From the NCBI GenBank assembly GCA_958295665.1, contig OY282558.1:312576092-312640091 (forward strand): a stretch of 64,000 bases of DNA, written 5' to 3'. Shown piece after piece: positions 10,171 to 22,100 of this stretch. The DNA comes from Tipula vernalis (Eukaryota; Arthropoda; Insecta; Diptera; Tipulidae). The position numbers and the translations under genes are program-made. The notes below the pieces were generated by a model that was given only the letters and a program-made list of their open reading frames with translations, made no database searches and was not told where the DNA came from. Within the stretch, counting starts at the first letter, position 1. Each line of letters opens with the position of its first letter.

Positions 10171-12847
10171 TTAAATACAACTGCCCAATTCCAAAGGTTT
10201 CTGCCTTTGAAGTCTTCTTACTGCATTGGTGGTATCCAACAAACTTCGTATGTCTGCATTTTGGTGCCGAGATATCCGCTGAATGTGTTTCTTCGCATGA
10301 TTTTGTATTTCTTCACTTACATATTCCATATTTAAGTCCCTATGGAGGTTATCATTTCTAATGTACCATGGTGCGTTTACAATGCCACGCAGCACTTTGT
10401 TTTGAAAACATTGAATCATTTGTACATTTGTCTTCTTGGTACAACCCCAAAGTTGAATACCGTAGGTCCATATTGGTTTAAGTATTTGCTGATATAATAG
10501 CAATTTGTTATGTATTGTAAGCTCAGAGTTTCTACCTATTAGCCAATACATTTTCCTATATTTAATGTTCAATTCTTCTTTTTTCTTTTTAATATGCTCT
10601 TTCCATCTAAGCTTGCAATCGAGAGTCATGCCGAGGTATTTGGCTGTATTTGCATTTGGAACCGGCCTTGAATTAAGTTTCACTGGAATCCAGTTAACTT
10701 TCTGGTTTGTGAAGTTTACGTGAACCGATTTTGCTTCGTTTAGGCTAATGCGCCATTTCTTTGTCCAACTACTCACTGTGTCGGTTGCTTTTTGAAGTTT
10801 GGTCGTTGCTTCTGATATACACTTTCCAGTCGCCAGAATAGCTGTATCGTCTGCAAATGTTGCTATGGTGGAACCTTCTGTATTTAGCATATCTCTGGTG
10901 TACAGGATGTACAATATAGGACCCAGTACGCTACCCTGTGGTATGCCTGCTGATATTCTCTTTAGTTCAGAGTACTCTTGGTTATATTTTACACGGAAAT
11001 GTTGGTCTGCGATATAAGATTTAAGAATTTGATAGAATTGCTTAGGTAAATCTCGATGCAATTTAAATTCAAGTCCTTGGTGCCAAACTTTGTCGAAAGC
11101 TTGTGCTACATCTAAGAAGATGCTTGAGCATATCTTCTTATTCTCAAGTGAGTCTTCGATTATATCCGTTATTCTGTGAACTTGTTCTATCGTAGAGTGA
11201 TTTTCTCTAAATCCAAATTGGTATGGTGGAATCAAATTTCTCTCTTCTATTATTGGCTTGAGTCTCTTGAGCAGTAATTTTTCAAATAATTTTGAAATTA
11301 CAGGAAGTAGTGAAATCGGTCTGTACGACTTTTTATCGTTCGCTGGTTTGCCTGGTTTGGGGATCATAATTACTTCAGCAACCTTCCATTGCCGTGGGAC
11401 ATATTTTAGTCTGAAGACAGCATTGATAATTTGAACCAATTTTCGTAGTCCCTTCTCGGGAATGGCTTTTACGACTTGTCCAGTAATTAAATCATATCCT
11501 GGAGCTTTTTTTGCGTTCAAATTACACTTGATCTCATTTTTTAATTCCTGTAATGTTACACATCGAATATTATATTCATCAATTTTGCTAATTGTTATTA
11601 TGTTTTCATCTGCTGTTTGCCTAGGTAGCGGTTGAAAGGTGTCTTCCAAGTGAGCTGCAAATAAAATAGCTTTTTGCTTGTCACTGTTGGCCCAGGTTCC
11701 TTCCCCATTTTTAATAGGTGGCACATGCATTTTAGTTCTTTTTAATCCCTTTGTTGCTTTCCAAAGAGAGTAATCAGTATCTTTATGTTCGGTGAGACCA
11801 TTTAAGTAGTTGTTGATAGTTTCATTCTTAATTTCTTTTATAAGTTGTTTTAGTTTATTGCATAGAAAATTGAGGATTTTTTTGTTTTCCGGGGCGCGTG
11901 TCCTTTGCCAGGTTTTTCTTGCCTTCCGTTTCTCTCTAACTAACTCCCTGACCTCAATAGGATAATTTTGATTCCTGCGGGATTCGGTGTGACTAGCAGG
12001 AGAACTTTCCCATGCTGCTTGTTGAATAGTACTGTTAAATACCTCTAGTTCGTCTTCCAACTGTACCGGTGTTTTAATCGGCACTCGTAGATTTATTTGC
12101 ATTTCAATTAGATCTTGGAATAGGTCCCAATTAGTTCTATTATTTGTTAATTTAGGCAGGTTATCCTTATTAATTATCATTGTGCTAAGTGTCATGATAA
12201 CAGGTGTATGATCGGAATATATCCCTTCGCTGTTTTCGATGCACATGTAATCCTCGAAGATCCCTTTCGTTACATAAAAATCAATGAGATCTGGTATTTT
12301 ATTTATATCAGCAGGCCAGTATGTTGGTTTACCTCCAGAGTGGAACTCGCAGTTATTTATTCGTCCGGCTTCGAATAGCTCTTTTCCTTTATGGGTTGTA
12401 AGTCTTGATCCCCAATAGGTGTTTTTTGCATTAAAGTCACCACCAATAATAAAATTGGATCCTAGTGATCTAAAGAGTCTATTATAATCTTCTTTGTTTA
12501 GATTATAGCGTGGAGGGCAGTAGATAGAGGAAATACTGTATCCATTATTATTGTTAGTTTCAACTTTTATGGTTTTAACTTGCATACTTTCTTCTTCTAT
12601 ACAAGGTTCTTCATAGTGTTTGAGACTCTTTTTCACTATTACTGTTGATCCTCCTCTGGGTTTCCTCTGGGTGAACAGCAGGGTAACATTCATAATCACG
12701 TATTTTAATAAATGATGTTTTTGTCAAATGGCCCTCCGATATAAGGCAGATATCTATTTTTTCTAAATTTAGAAAAATTTCTAGCTCTGGAATATGTTGC
12801 GCTAGTCCGTTCGCGTTCCAGGTGACAATTCTTAATGATCTGCTCAT
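10171..12847 (-). pseudogene. Jockey ORF2: endonuclease and reverse transcriptase, one frameshift
   Basis: The ATG at 12847 follows the ORF1 stop after one base. The first 60 or so residues open the APE-type endonuclease (TWNANGL, ISEGHL). The frame shifts near 12650, then runs open for about 800 codons to the stop at 10171. Later endonuclease motifs are GGDFNAKNTYWGS and SDHTPVIMT. Reverse transcriptase motifs follow: RPISLLPVISKLFEKLL, QFGFRENHSTIEQVHR, FLDVAQAFDKVWHQGL, AGIPQGSVLGPILY and the catalytic FADDTAIL. There is no RNase H domain, as in Jockey. The shift coincides with an 11-bp tandem duplication (ACCCAGAGGAA read on the minus strand). Apart from this lesion the gene looks complete at about 890 codons. 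Confidence 0.9.
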
Positions 12848-12848
12848 T

Positions 12849-14396
12849 TTAGTATATGAGGGCTTTTGCCTCGTTCAAGGTTTGATGCATATCTAGACGC
12901 TTATATAAAGCTTCTAGACGACGTTCTTGCTTTGCTAGCCGTATATTTATGGCTTCTATGCTTCGACAAAGCCTTTCAAGGGGATTATCATTCGTAGCAT
13001 TAGATGATTGCTGTACAATTTGTGAATAACTTTTCCGCTCTGTACCAATACCTGGTGGTTTTGGCTCCGTTTGGGTTTTAGTTGGTTTCTCTTCTCTGGT
13101 AACCCTAGGGTTTTGAGGAAACTGATGCGTTTTGTTTCTTAGTCTTTGAAGTTCTTTGGCTACTTCACAGCCTCTATAATTTGCAGGATGATGCCCTTTA
13201 CAGTTTATACATTTTGCAGGGGTGTTTCTACTTTCTGTACACTCTTTCGCGTTGTGTTTTCCAGCACATTTTACGCATCTTGGCTCCCGTCTGCAATATT
13301 TTTGCGTGTGATTGAAACCTTGGCATTTTTTGCGTTGAGGTATTAGCCTCGTGTTTTTCTTAAGCGGTTCTATTTTAACCCTTATATTGAGAATTGCTTT
13401 GATATTGAAGATGTTTTCAACTTTCTCCTTTTTGTTAAACGTAAGCATGAAGAGTGGAAGCCCCCTTTTTTTGACTTGATTGTTCTCACCTCTATCTCGT
13501 TTTAGGATGTTTACTGCATCTTTTATTTGCAGAACTTTTGCCTTTAGGTCCTCAATTATGTCCTCCTTCTTACACGTTGGATGAAGGCCTCTGGCCATAA
13601 CCTTAATTGCGCGTTCGTTTTTATCTTCGTATGTGAACCATTCTTTACCTTCCGCATTGAGCTTTGTTGCTAGAGCTCTATATGTATCGGAATCTGGTGT
13701 ATTGATTTTCCACACGTTATTGTTTAGTGACACTACTCTATATTCCTTAGCTGTCACTGATTTCATTATAGATTGTATACTAGCAAATTCTGTTATGCCG
13801 ATTACATTAATTGGCGGAGGAGCCTTTTCTTTCGGTACAACCTTTTGTTGCTGTTGCTGGTGAGTTGGTTTGGTATTAGTATCACCAGTTACTAATACAT
13901 TAGCTTGCGAATGATCTCCAACTTCAGGCGAGAATTCTGCTTTTCGTTTTTTGGTAGGTCTTTTCTTCCTTTTCAGTACCCAATCTGTTTCTCTCATGAG
14001 ATCCTCTTCATCAGTATGAAACTCATTGTTATAACTAGTGTGAGTACTTGTTTCATTATAACAAGTTAGCGGGTTTTCAGAAATCTACATTGGTTTGGGC
14101 TTCTTCAATTCTTCATTTTCTCTTTTCAGCTTTTCAATTTCGCTTCTTAATTGGGTTAAAAGTACCTCTACTTCACTGAGTTTTCGACAGAGTTCAGCGT
14201 TTTCGTCTTTCTGCTGATTTGCAGAGTTAGTATGATTGTTTGGTGATCTTAACAACATTGAACTTCTTTCGAATGGGTTTAGCAATGATTGGCTCACCCC
14301 AGAATCCATTGAGCCAGCCTCGTAAGAGGGTGGATTAGCCAACTGGAGAGTTGGTTTACCACCTGGGGTATTGTTTTCTTTTTGCGTTGTATTCAT
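12849..14396 (-). pseudogene. Jockey ORF1: nucleic-acid-binding protein with one amber stop
   Basis: From the ATG at 14396 one frame runs about 515 codons to the TAA at 12849-12851, interrupted only by a TAG at 14085-14087. The N-terminal 103 residues end in a heptad-rich coiled coil (about residues 65-100). The C-terminal half has a row of zinc knuckles: a degenerate first (CQGFNHTQKYC, lacking the second Cys), then CVKCAGKHNAKEC and CINCKGHHPANYRGC. A basic segment KRKKRPTKKRK follows the stop and could act as a nuclear-localisation signal. ORF1 proteins of Jockey bind the element RNA to form the retrotransposition particle. The TAG is probably a disabling mutation rather than programmed readthrough. 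Confidence 0.88.
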
Positions 14397-14629
14397 TGCT
14401 TTAAAACTGGTTATGTATCAACTACCAACCTAACCAGTACAAGTTGGTAGTGGGTCATTGAAGAGAACATCATTTGCTATGTTCTCGGTAGTCGGTTATT
14501 CCGCCGTATCTCGGTCGTCAGAGCCTCGTTAGTTAATTAGCAGGAAGTACCACGTGCAGGTGAGGTTGGCATTTGGGCTAGTATAATAAGACCATCTAAA
14601 CCGGCGCCCCTTACCCCCAAACCAAAACA
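14397..14629 (-). promoter_or_regulatory. Jockey 5' UTR with internal promoter (inferred)
   Basis: This 233-bp leader lies between the 5' target duplication and the ORF1 ATG. It is markedly more GC-rich than the flanks and starts TGTTTTGGTTTGGGGGTAAG on the minus strand. Jockey-clade LINEs use internal, TATA-less RNA polymerase II promoters in the 5' UTR. No specific initiator is claimed here. Confidence 0.5.
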
Positions 14630-14640
14630 AATGATATAAT
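14630..14640. repeat. Target-site duplication of Jockey LINE (right)
   Basis: AATGATATAAT, identical to 10007-10017. It fixes the 5' end of the element at 14629. Confidence 0.88.
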
Positions 14641-16160
14641 GATGAGTGTGTCATTAATCATGCGCTCAAATTAGTTTGCAAAATATAAAGGAAATTAGAA
14701 TTAAATTGTGATTTTGATTAAATCTCTAAACTTAGTCATTGAGTATATATTATAACCTTAGTCTCTATTAATCCAACCACATAAATAAGACCAAGGTTAT
14801 AAAATTTTTTAGTTCAACAAATAAAAAAAAAATTACATTGCACAATTATTTATAAGTAATCATTAATTTCAATTAAAATAATAAGAATTGCATTGTCCCA
14901 TATAATAAAACAAAGTTTTTTTTTTCTTCAGTCACATCTCTCATCTTATTATTTATAATTCTCTCAACTTATTTTATTTATTTTAATGAAAATTACATAA
15001 ATAAATTATTTAATTGAAATTCCTCTTACAATACTCGTAGTAGTATGTATCTGTACAAGAAATTGGATGTTTATCATTTTTGTCCAACTTGTTTCTATAA
15101 ATAAATTTAATAATAAATTCTGAATTTTGTTTTTTAAATCGTTTTTGTAATTTTTAATTAAAATTAAAAACAAATCGATAAAAAATAATTTATTAATGGT
15201 GTTGTATACAGTATACTTGTATATAGTAGACAAAATAAATGGTTAAATCATGACTCAAATCAATATTTCGATTTACATAAAATACAAATTTTTATATTTT
15301 TCATGACTTCCACCAGACCGAAAATAATTTTTTTTTTGTAGGTATATAGGGATAGAAATACGTAATAAAATATAAATTATTATTTTAAATATAAAAATTA
15401 TAATTTCCGAATTAAATTTATAAAATATTTTGGTTGACTGTTAAATTTTATTTTTACGGCATTTTATATGTTGGATGAAAGTTTTATTGATGGTATCTTA
15501 ATTATGCTAAGTTTATATACAAATATTTGTTTCAATTTTGAATCTAATGTTAATTCTATTATTTATGAGGAGTGATGAAATTTTATACGAGTATGTGTCA
15601 TTGTGTCAAAATAAATTTTTTTCTCTTTTGCTGTTTTACCTTTTGAGGTAGATAATTAAGCAGCAATGCTTAATTTGTAAAGTAATAATTGTTTGAAACA
15701 TATAAGTCTCTTAAAAGGTGAACACTTTTTCCAGTTAAATTTACTGTTTAATTTAGGTACTGTTAAATATTCTGGCATTCGAATGTAACTGTTTTGCTAT
15801 CGGTATTGTAATATAATACTTGAAAAGAATTTACTGAACCTCGGTGATATTCCATATCTGTGTAATTTTAGAGTAACCTTTTTAAAGTTGTCGTAAGTTC
15901 TAAAATTATACTTAAAAGCTCAAAGCTCTGTGAGGGGTGTAAATACCCCTCTTAATTAAGTCAGGGCAGTCAATTTTCGAGAAAATAATATCCCAGGCCA
16001 ATACAACAAAGAATAAATACATCACGTCGAACTCTGGCAAATTTAGTAATAGGAGCCGATTTTTATATGGTTCGAGAAATTAACCTATTTGTCCTGATGG
16101 TGAAAGATGTCTAAGCGGACGTCTGTGCTTTTGAACAGTTTGCGAGTTTTCGAGTTTTCA
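14641..16160. other. AT-rich DNA without a recognisable gene
   Basis: Long A- and T-runs, no coding frame of note on either strand and no inverted repeat large enough to claim. It could be original host DNA. Confidence 0.4.
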
Positions 16161-17650
16161 CAGTATAGGTTAGGTTAGGTTAAGGTGAAGATGCCGAGTA
16201 CCATAGCTATACAACAATTTATTATTTATCCACCTTCTCATTGAAACCATTTTGAGCTACATGTAAACAAAGAGCTGGATACTTCTGATGTACATCCTAG
16301 TGTAGTCTGGCAGGTCATTCGAAAAAGGTGCCCTTAAAAACTATGATCTGTTTCGGGCCAAACGAGGATAGGTGCAAAGAAGATGAAGTACTGTCTCTTC
16401 TTTGGCCATCTGCACATTATTTGACCATCTGTAGTTCGTCAGCTTAATATCTTCTTTCTGAAGCCGTAGTTTACATAACGCAAAAGGCATTTCAATATCC
16501 CTTTTGCTTTATGTACTATAGAAATGCCCTGGCACCCATATGAGAGCGATGTTGAACTTATGTACCATCTCGTTAAGAGGTGAGAGACAGGTCTTTACTA
16601 CTTCCGACGTGAGGAGCTGTGATTGAAGCGCTTTAATGACAGACTGTCCGTATAAATTCGAATATCAACAGCCGATCGGGGAGACGAAACAAGTTAATCG
16701 GAAGTTCCTCAAGAATAGCCCAGACTTGACATTCCACATCCCTTTCTGAAGAATTAGTGAAGAAGTTTATAGTCCCTCGTTGCAGAATTGCATCCATCAC
16801 CCAGTCCTCTATGGAGAGGTTCACAATCCGGTACTTTGTGTCAAAAGGTAGAGATGGGGCAATATATTCGGGGGTCTTAAGAATCTCTTTGGTGCACAAT
16901 ATAGATTAGTGCCCTGCATTGTTGCAGGTCCACATTGAGATGGATTTCAATCGTAAAGGAGAACAAGATATCTTTATTTTCCCATGATATATTGAGGAGT
17001 TAGATATAGTAGAGTCTCCAGTGCCTGAGAAGATGTGCTCCTCAGTGGACCACTAATCTACAGGGAGACTGTTTTCTGAACTTTTGTCAACAGCTTTTGA
17101 TTGGAAGTTTCGTCTAAAGCAAACCACCAGACTTTTTCCCCAAACAAAAGTATGGTATAACTTCTGCAGGGTACAGCCAATGGACGATGCGGGGCTCTAA
17201 CACCTATTCTTTTCCAATGGTATTATTACAGGAGTATAGCGCTACTGCAGCTTTCTTCACCCTTTCCAAAATATTAGGTTTCCAATTAAATTTAATATCC
17301 AAAACAAGAATTACATACTTTGCTTCATAAATTATAGTTAAACTCAACCCATTTAAAATGGGAGGAACCATACGAGGGAGTTTGTATTTTCTAGAAACGG
17401 AAATCAGTTCAGTTTTGTGTTAGTTTACTTCAACTCACAACCATTTGTCCATATGGAAAGAACGCACACGGCATTTTTGCATGAGTTCACTAAGAGTACG
17501 GGAATATTTTCCACAGACACCAATGGAAACATCTTTTGGATAGGCAACCACCTTGAAACCACTATTCTCCAGCTTAAGCAATGGGTCATTAATGACTAAA
17601 TTCGAAAGTAAGGGGACAGTATGCCACCTTGTAAATCGCGCCTCTTATAT
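16161..17650 (-). pseudogene. LOA-type LINE remnant: RT C-terminus and RNase H
   Basis: Minus-strand translation from about 17410 to 17080 gives KTELISVSRKYKLPRM, PPILNGLSLTIIYEAKY and LDIKFNWKPNILERVKK, the thumb and post-RT region of LOA/I-group LINEs. The segment 16899-16633 gives INFFTNSSERDVECQ and EELPINLFRLPD, matching the start of their RNase H domain. In the first catalytic motif of that domain, normally FTDGS, Asn replaces Asp. The 3' end on this strand is a (CCTAA) tract, seen on the plus strand as TAGGTTAGGTTAGG near 16166-16181. The frame has many stops. It appears to be an older relative of the plus-strand fragment at 17933. Confidence 0.7.
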
Positions 17651-17932
17651 GAACTTTTATTTGAGTTAATTGACGTTGTGAATATAATTCGCTAAATCAG
17701 TACGTTCGTTCTTGATAATATCTGTGATGAGTTGGAATTGTATTTTTGTAGTTTGGTCGTAGCTACCTGATAAGTAGACCAAATTTTTCACTACAAAACC
17801 AAATTAGGCGTTGCCATATTAATTTCAACAAAAAACTGGCATTTTAGATAAAAAACCTGAATTTTAAGCAAAAAGGGAAATTAAGTAAATTTTAAGAAAT
17901 AAAAAATTTGTTTACCAACTTATCTTTAAAGC

Positions 17933-18591
17933 GATGAGATGGGTGAGCATTTCAACATCCAGGTAGTCTGGGTCCCAGGTCACTCGGGCGTCATGGGGAA
18001 CTACAGGGCAGATGAACTTGCTAGGCATGGTACGACTCTCCAGCTGCAACCGGAAAGGGCAAGTCTGGGGAGGAATATCACAGCGCTGAGACAAGCACTT
18101 GGGAAGCAGGCGCTATCCTCAGCGGGGAAAAGGTGGTCTAACACCCTAACCTGTAAAGTTGCAAGACAAGTTTGGCCAAAGCTGGACTTGGGGCGCACTA
18201 GGGCATTAATATCCTTACGCAGACGTGAATTAAAAACGGTCGTAGGAATACTCACGGGACACTGCCTTTTTGGAGAACATGCAAGAAGGCTGGGTCTGGA
18301 GGCTAATGACTTCTGCAGAAGCTGCTTGGACGAAGAGGAGGAAGAGACGTTGGTCCACTTCCTTTGCTCGTGTCCAGCATTGGCTCTCAGAAGGCACAAA
18401 CACTTAGGTAAGTTCAGGATGGACTGCCTCTCGGATCTCGAAAACATTAAAGTGCGGGACGTCTTACGCTACATAAGTAGCTCGAAATGGTTCCAATAGG
18501 GGTAAAGGGGGATACATCCTGTGGTATCACAATGGACCGTCACCGGTCTAAGTGTGCGTAAGCAGCCACTCCAACCTAACCTAACCTAACC
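17933..18591 (+). mobile_element. 5'-truncated LOA-type LINE insertion, young
   Basis: This 659-bp fragment is bounded by the 12-bp direct repeat TATCTTTAAAGC (17921-17932 and 18592-18603). It ends in a (CCTAA) tract. Target-primed reverse transcription that stopped early explains the missing 5' part. The open frame inside has no lesion, so it is much younger than the minus-strand relative at 16.2-17.6 kb. Confidence 0.88.
17939..18499 (+). CDS. C-terminal part of LOA-type LINE polyprotein (RNase H, zinc-binding tail)
   Basis: The frame is open from the truncation to the stop near 18497. It begins in the last RNase H motif (VWVPGHSGVMGN.RADELAR), which carries the final catalytic Asp. A CCHC-like tail follows: CRSCLDEEEEETLVHFLCSC, roughly residues 120-140. 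The RNase H start and the RT are absent, so this is a fragment with no start codon of its own. The apparent first ATG is internal. Confidence 0.85.
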   Translation: MGEHFNIQVVWVPGHSGVMGNYRADELARHGTTLQLQPERASLGRNITALRQALGKQALSSAGKRWSNTLTCKVARQVWPKLDLGRTRALISLRRRELKTVVGILTGHCLFGEHARRLGLEANDFCRSCLDEEEEETLVHFLCSCPALALRRHKHLGKFRMDCLSDLENIKVRDVLRYISSSKWFQ

Positions 18592-18603
18592 TATCTTTAA
18601 AGC

Positions 18604-19130
18604 AATTTTAGACGCTGGCATTGTCTATTACGTTTGATAAATACACAACACGTTTTTTTTAAAAACTTTCATTGGATTCCATTCCAAACCAAATTTCATT
18701 TTTAGCATGTCAAAATCCTCAAAGGCGGAAACTTAATGAAACGAGAAAATCGCGGTTTTTGCGGATTATTCACGTTTTAAGGGGATTTCATGGAAAAATT
18801 TGTGATACATATCTGTGTCAATAATATATTGTCACTTTTCGCAGTATAAGACTCGTGTTTGATTTAAATAAGAAACGAATGAATCTAATTTAATTAAAAT
18901 AAGAATCTAATTATTCGAACATTCAAATACGTTCGAATCGAATTCTCAAATAGCTGCTCTGGCTTTTGTAAACGCTTATTACAGTTTTTTGCAGGTGCCG
19001 GAATATTACAAAACATTGATATGATATGAAATAGATCACAGAGATTTCGAATATTATTAATTTATGTACATAAACAGTTTAAAGTTTGTCTTCGTGCAAT
19101 ATTATTGATTCTTTGGGAGTTTAATAATCC
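18604..19130. other. AT-rich spacer, no gene seen
   Basis: I see no coding frame or repeat structure between the LOA-type insertion and the Copia remnant. No LTR was recognised at the Copia edge. Confidence 0.4.
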
Positions 19131-22100
19131 ACGCAGCCACATAATTTCACATTTTTACTAAGCACAGTGAGACTTACTCAGCTTCAGTGGACGATAAAGA
19201 AACACAAGTCTGCTTACGTGTCATCCAAGTCACAGTTACGCTAAACACTTTCATCACATTGCCAGACACCGATTTTCTACCTTTGATATCGCCGGCCCAA
19301 TTAGCGTCCGCATATCCAGTCAACACGACCGAATTCTCATCGTTCCGATAATATAGTTTAAGGTCAATTGCTCCTCTGATGTATCGTAATATTCTCTTCG
19401 CTGCCTTCCAATGCTCTTCAGTTGGACATGATTTAAAGTGACTGAAGTAATTCACTGCCGCTGATAAGTCTGGACGAGTCGTACAAGCCTCGTACATCAA
19501 GCATTCGATTAATTCTCGGTACGGTTTAGTCGTCAGTTTAGCTTCAGCCTTCCTTTCTAATTTTGGTTGGCATTCCATTTTAGTCGAACTCGGTTTACAA
19601 TCGGCCATTCCAAAATGTTGCAATACGTCTTCTAGATAGCCTCATTTGAATCGTCTACGTATAACAGCAGGTATACCATTTCGTCTCATGAAACTATGGA
19701 ATCGTTCATTCCACATACGTGATGCTTGATTCAATCCATAGAGTGACTTATTTAATTTACAAACAAAATCACCTTACACGAATCCATCCGGCTGTTCCCT
19801 ATAAATGTCCTCTTCAAGTTTTCCGTTGAGGAATGCCGTCTTCACATCCATATGATGTATTTCCATGTCACGCTTGACAGCAAGAGCCAGCATAACTCTT
19901 ATTGTAATAATCCTTGCCACCGGAGAGTAGGTTTCGTGAAAAACAAATCGCTGACGCTGGGTAAAACCACGGGCTACCCCTACTTACCCACATCGTTTCG
20001 CTTTCGGGAAAATACCCACCTGCAGGTAACAACTGATCGATTCGGCGGACGTTCAACCAAAGTCCAAGTTTTATTTCGCTTGAGTGAATTAATTTCACAA
20101 TGAACTGCTTCCATCCATTAAGCTGCATTATCTCTTTTTGCTATTTCACCAAATGACTGAGGAATATTGTCAACGTACGCCACGGCACCAAGTGAAAAGT
20201 CCAGTGTGCTAGAATTCAATGCAAACGCGGAAAAGTACTCATCCCCGTTGTCCTCATGCATTTTGAGCTTTGTCGGATCGACAAAGGTCGCGATACCACG
20301 TTGAATAGTTGATCGTTGATTGCATCTGCACTAGCAGATCGAGCATCATCTCGTTCGGCATTCATCGTATCACTGTCCGCTGAACTCTCCGCCTCGTTGT
20401 AACAACCATTATTTGCCTTTCGCACATGCTTGCATTATTATTATTTTTTTTTTCGGGTGCTTTAAGTGGGTAGGGTCGTTTGCGATCGAGGAGGGGATTA
20501 TTCATTCTTGGTTTTCCCTTTCCTTCTTTACTAGCCGTGTACAAAAATACACATGGTGTCAACATACATTGTAGTAATTTTTTTCTTTGAGCGACATTTA
20601 GGCGTATTACAGAAAAATTATTTTCACATCTATAACGTCGGTTACATCGTCAACACCGTCTGAATTCTCAACGTCTTCAACACCGCCCGTGAATGACTCT
20701 GTCTCGTAGAAAACTGAAAAAGAATTTGATAGCGACTCATTAAACACAAAATTTCGTCGTGTAACAATCTCGTCCTTCGATGGGTCGCACAGGCGGTAAC
20801 CATTCACAGCATAGCCGACCTTTACCATTTTCAATGATTTCATATCCAATTTCTGGCGTAATTGGTCTGTTATATGTGCATATGCAGGCGATCCAAAAAC
20901 ACGAAGCCTTGACAGATTAGGGTTCTTACCTGTCCAAAGCTCAACTGGTGTCGCATCCCAAATAATCGCACGTGACGGACTGCGATTCGCTATGTATGCC
21001 GCACAATACACTGCCTTGCCCCAAAAATCCTTGCTCAAGCAATCTCTTGTTCATTCGTTAGGCGACACCATTATGTTGAGGTGTGTACAGTTCTCTGTAT
21101 TGTATCTGAATCCCGGCTTCATCACAAATGGCCCTGAATTTATTAGAAATATATTCGCCACCATTGTCGCATCGGATTCTTGCAATTTTCTTCCCAGTGT
21201 GCGCCTCCGGCATCGATTTGTACCTCTGAAACATATCAAGAACGTTAGATTTGTTTTTTATCAGATATACAACAGTGAAATGAGTGTAATCGTCGATGAA
21301 TGTCACCAAGAAACGCTGATCATCCCACGTGACTGACGTAACAGGCCCACACACATCACTGTGCACAAGCTCCAATACACGACTCGATCGTGCTCCGCCT
21401 GAACCGTTGAATGATTTTCGAGATTGTTTTCCGAAAACACACGGGTCGCAAACAGCTTCAGCATCATTGTTCATGGCACCCATTCCATCGACCAAAGTCG
21501 ACAAACGCTTAATGTCAGCGTAGTTCAAATGTGCCAACCGACGATGCCACAGACGAATGCTTTGTTTTGACTTCAATTGCGCAGATTCCATTCCATTCAA
21601 CGCTTTCGCAGCACACCCTTCAACTTAAACACATACAGCTTTCCATTACTTATTGCGCCTGCCTACGGCTATATCCAAATTATCCTTTGTAATACAGGCC
21701 AAACCATCATCGAAAATTACTTGGCATCCAGCGCTCTCCAAACGACTCACAGATAGCAAATTGTATTTAACTATTCGATCAACAAAACATTCGTGAGCGG
21801 GCGGTGATGCTCTGTGCCATTGACGATGATAGTTCCCAGAATTGTACCACATTTTGTTGCTGTGATCGACACACTATTCTTTGCAATACCAATTACGACT
21901 GGCCTTGTCAAATTCCTCAGCTTATCATTCGCCATGTGCTTTAAAGCACCCGAGTCACAATGAAAAATATTGTCATCTGCATTCCACACTTTAGCGCAAA
22001 ATCTCCAACATTAGCCACAAATGCCACTCCATTCGCATCTGTATTCGACGCGCATTATAATGTTACTGATTGGGTTTCCCCTTAAAATTGCTGTTCGATG

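Larger units (their letters stand above)
10018..14629 (-). mobile_element. Full-length Jockey-clade LINE
   Basis: A 4612-bp insertion bounded by the 11-bp direct repeat AATGATATAAT (10007-10017 and 14630-14640). On the minus strand it holds a 233-bp 5' UTR, ORF1, ORF2, a short 3' UTR with AATAAA and an A-rich 3' end (T-run at 10022-10035 on the plus strand). A 5' end that reaches the target duplication together with both ORFs makes this a full-length copy. Only two lesions are obvious: an in-frame TAG in ORF1 and an 11-bp tandem duplication in ORF2. It is therefore young compared with most LINEs in the window. Confidence 0.92.

Noticed and set aside
14085..14396. A separate small coiled-coil gene upstream of Jockey ORF1
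   Set aside because: It is in the same frame as ORF1 and separated only by one TAG, so it is the N-terminus of ORF1.
16165..16186. Telomere or interstitial telomeric repeat
   Set aside because: The tract is only four units long and sits exactly at the 3' end of a LINE, as does the second tract at 18573.
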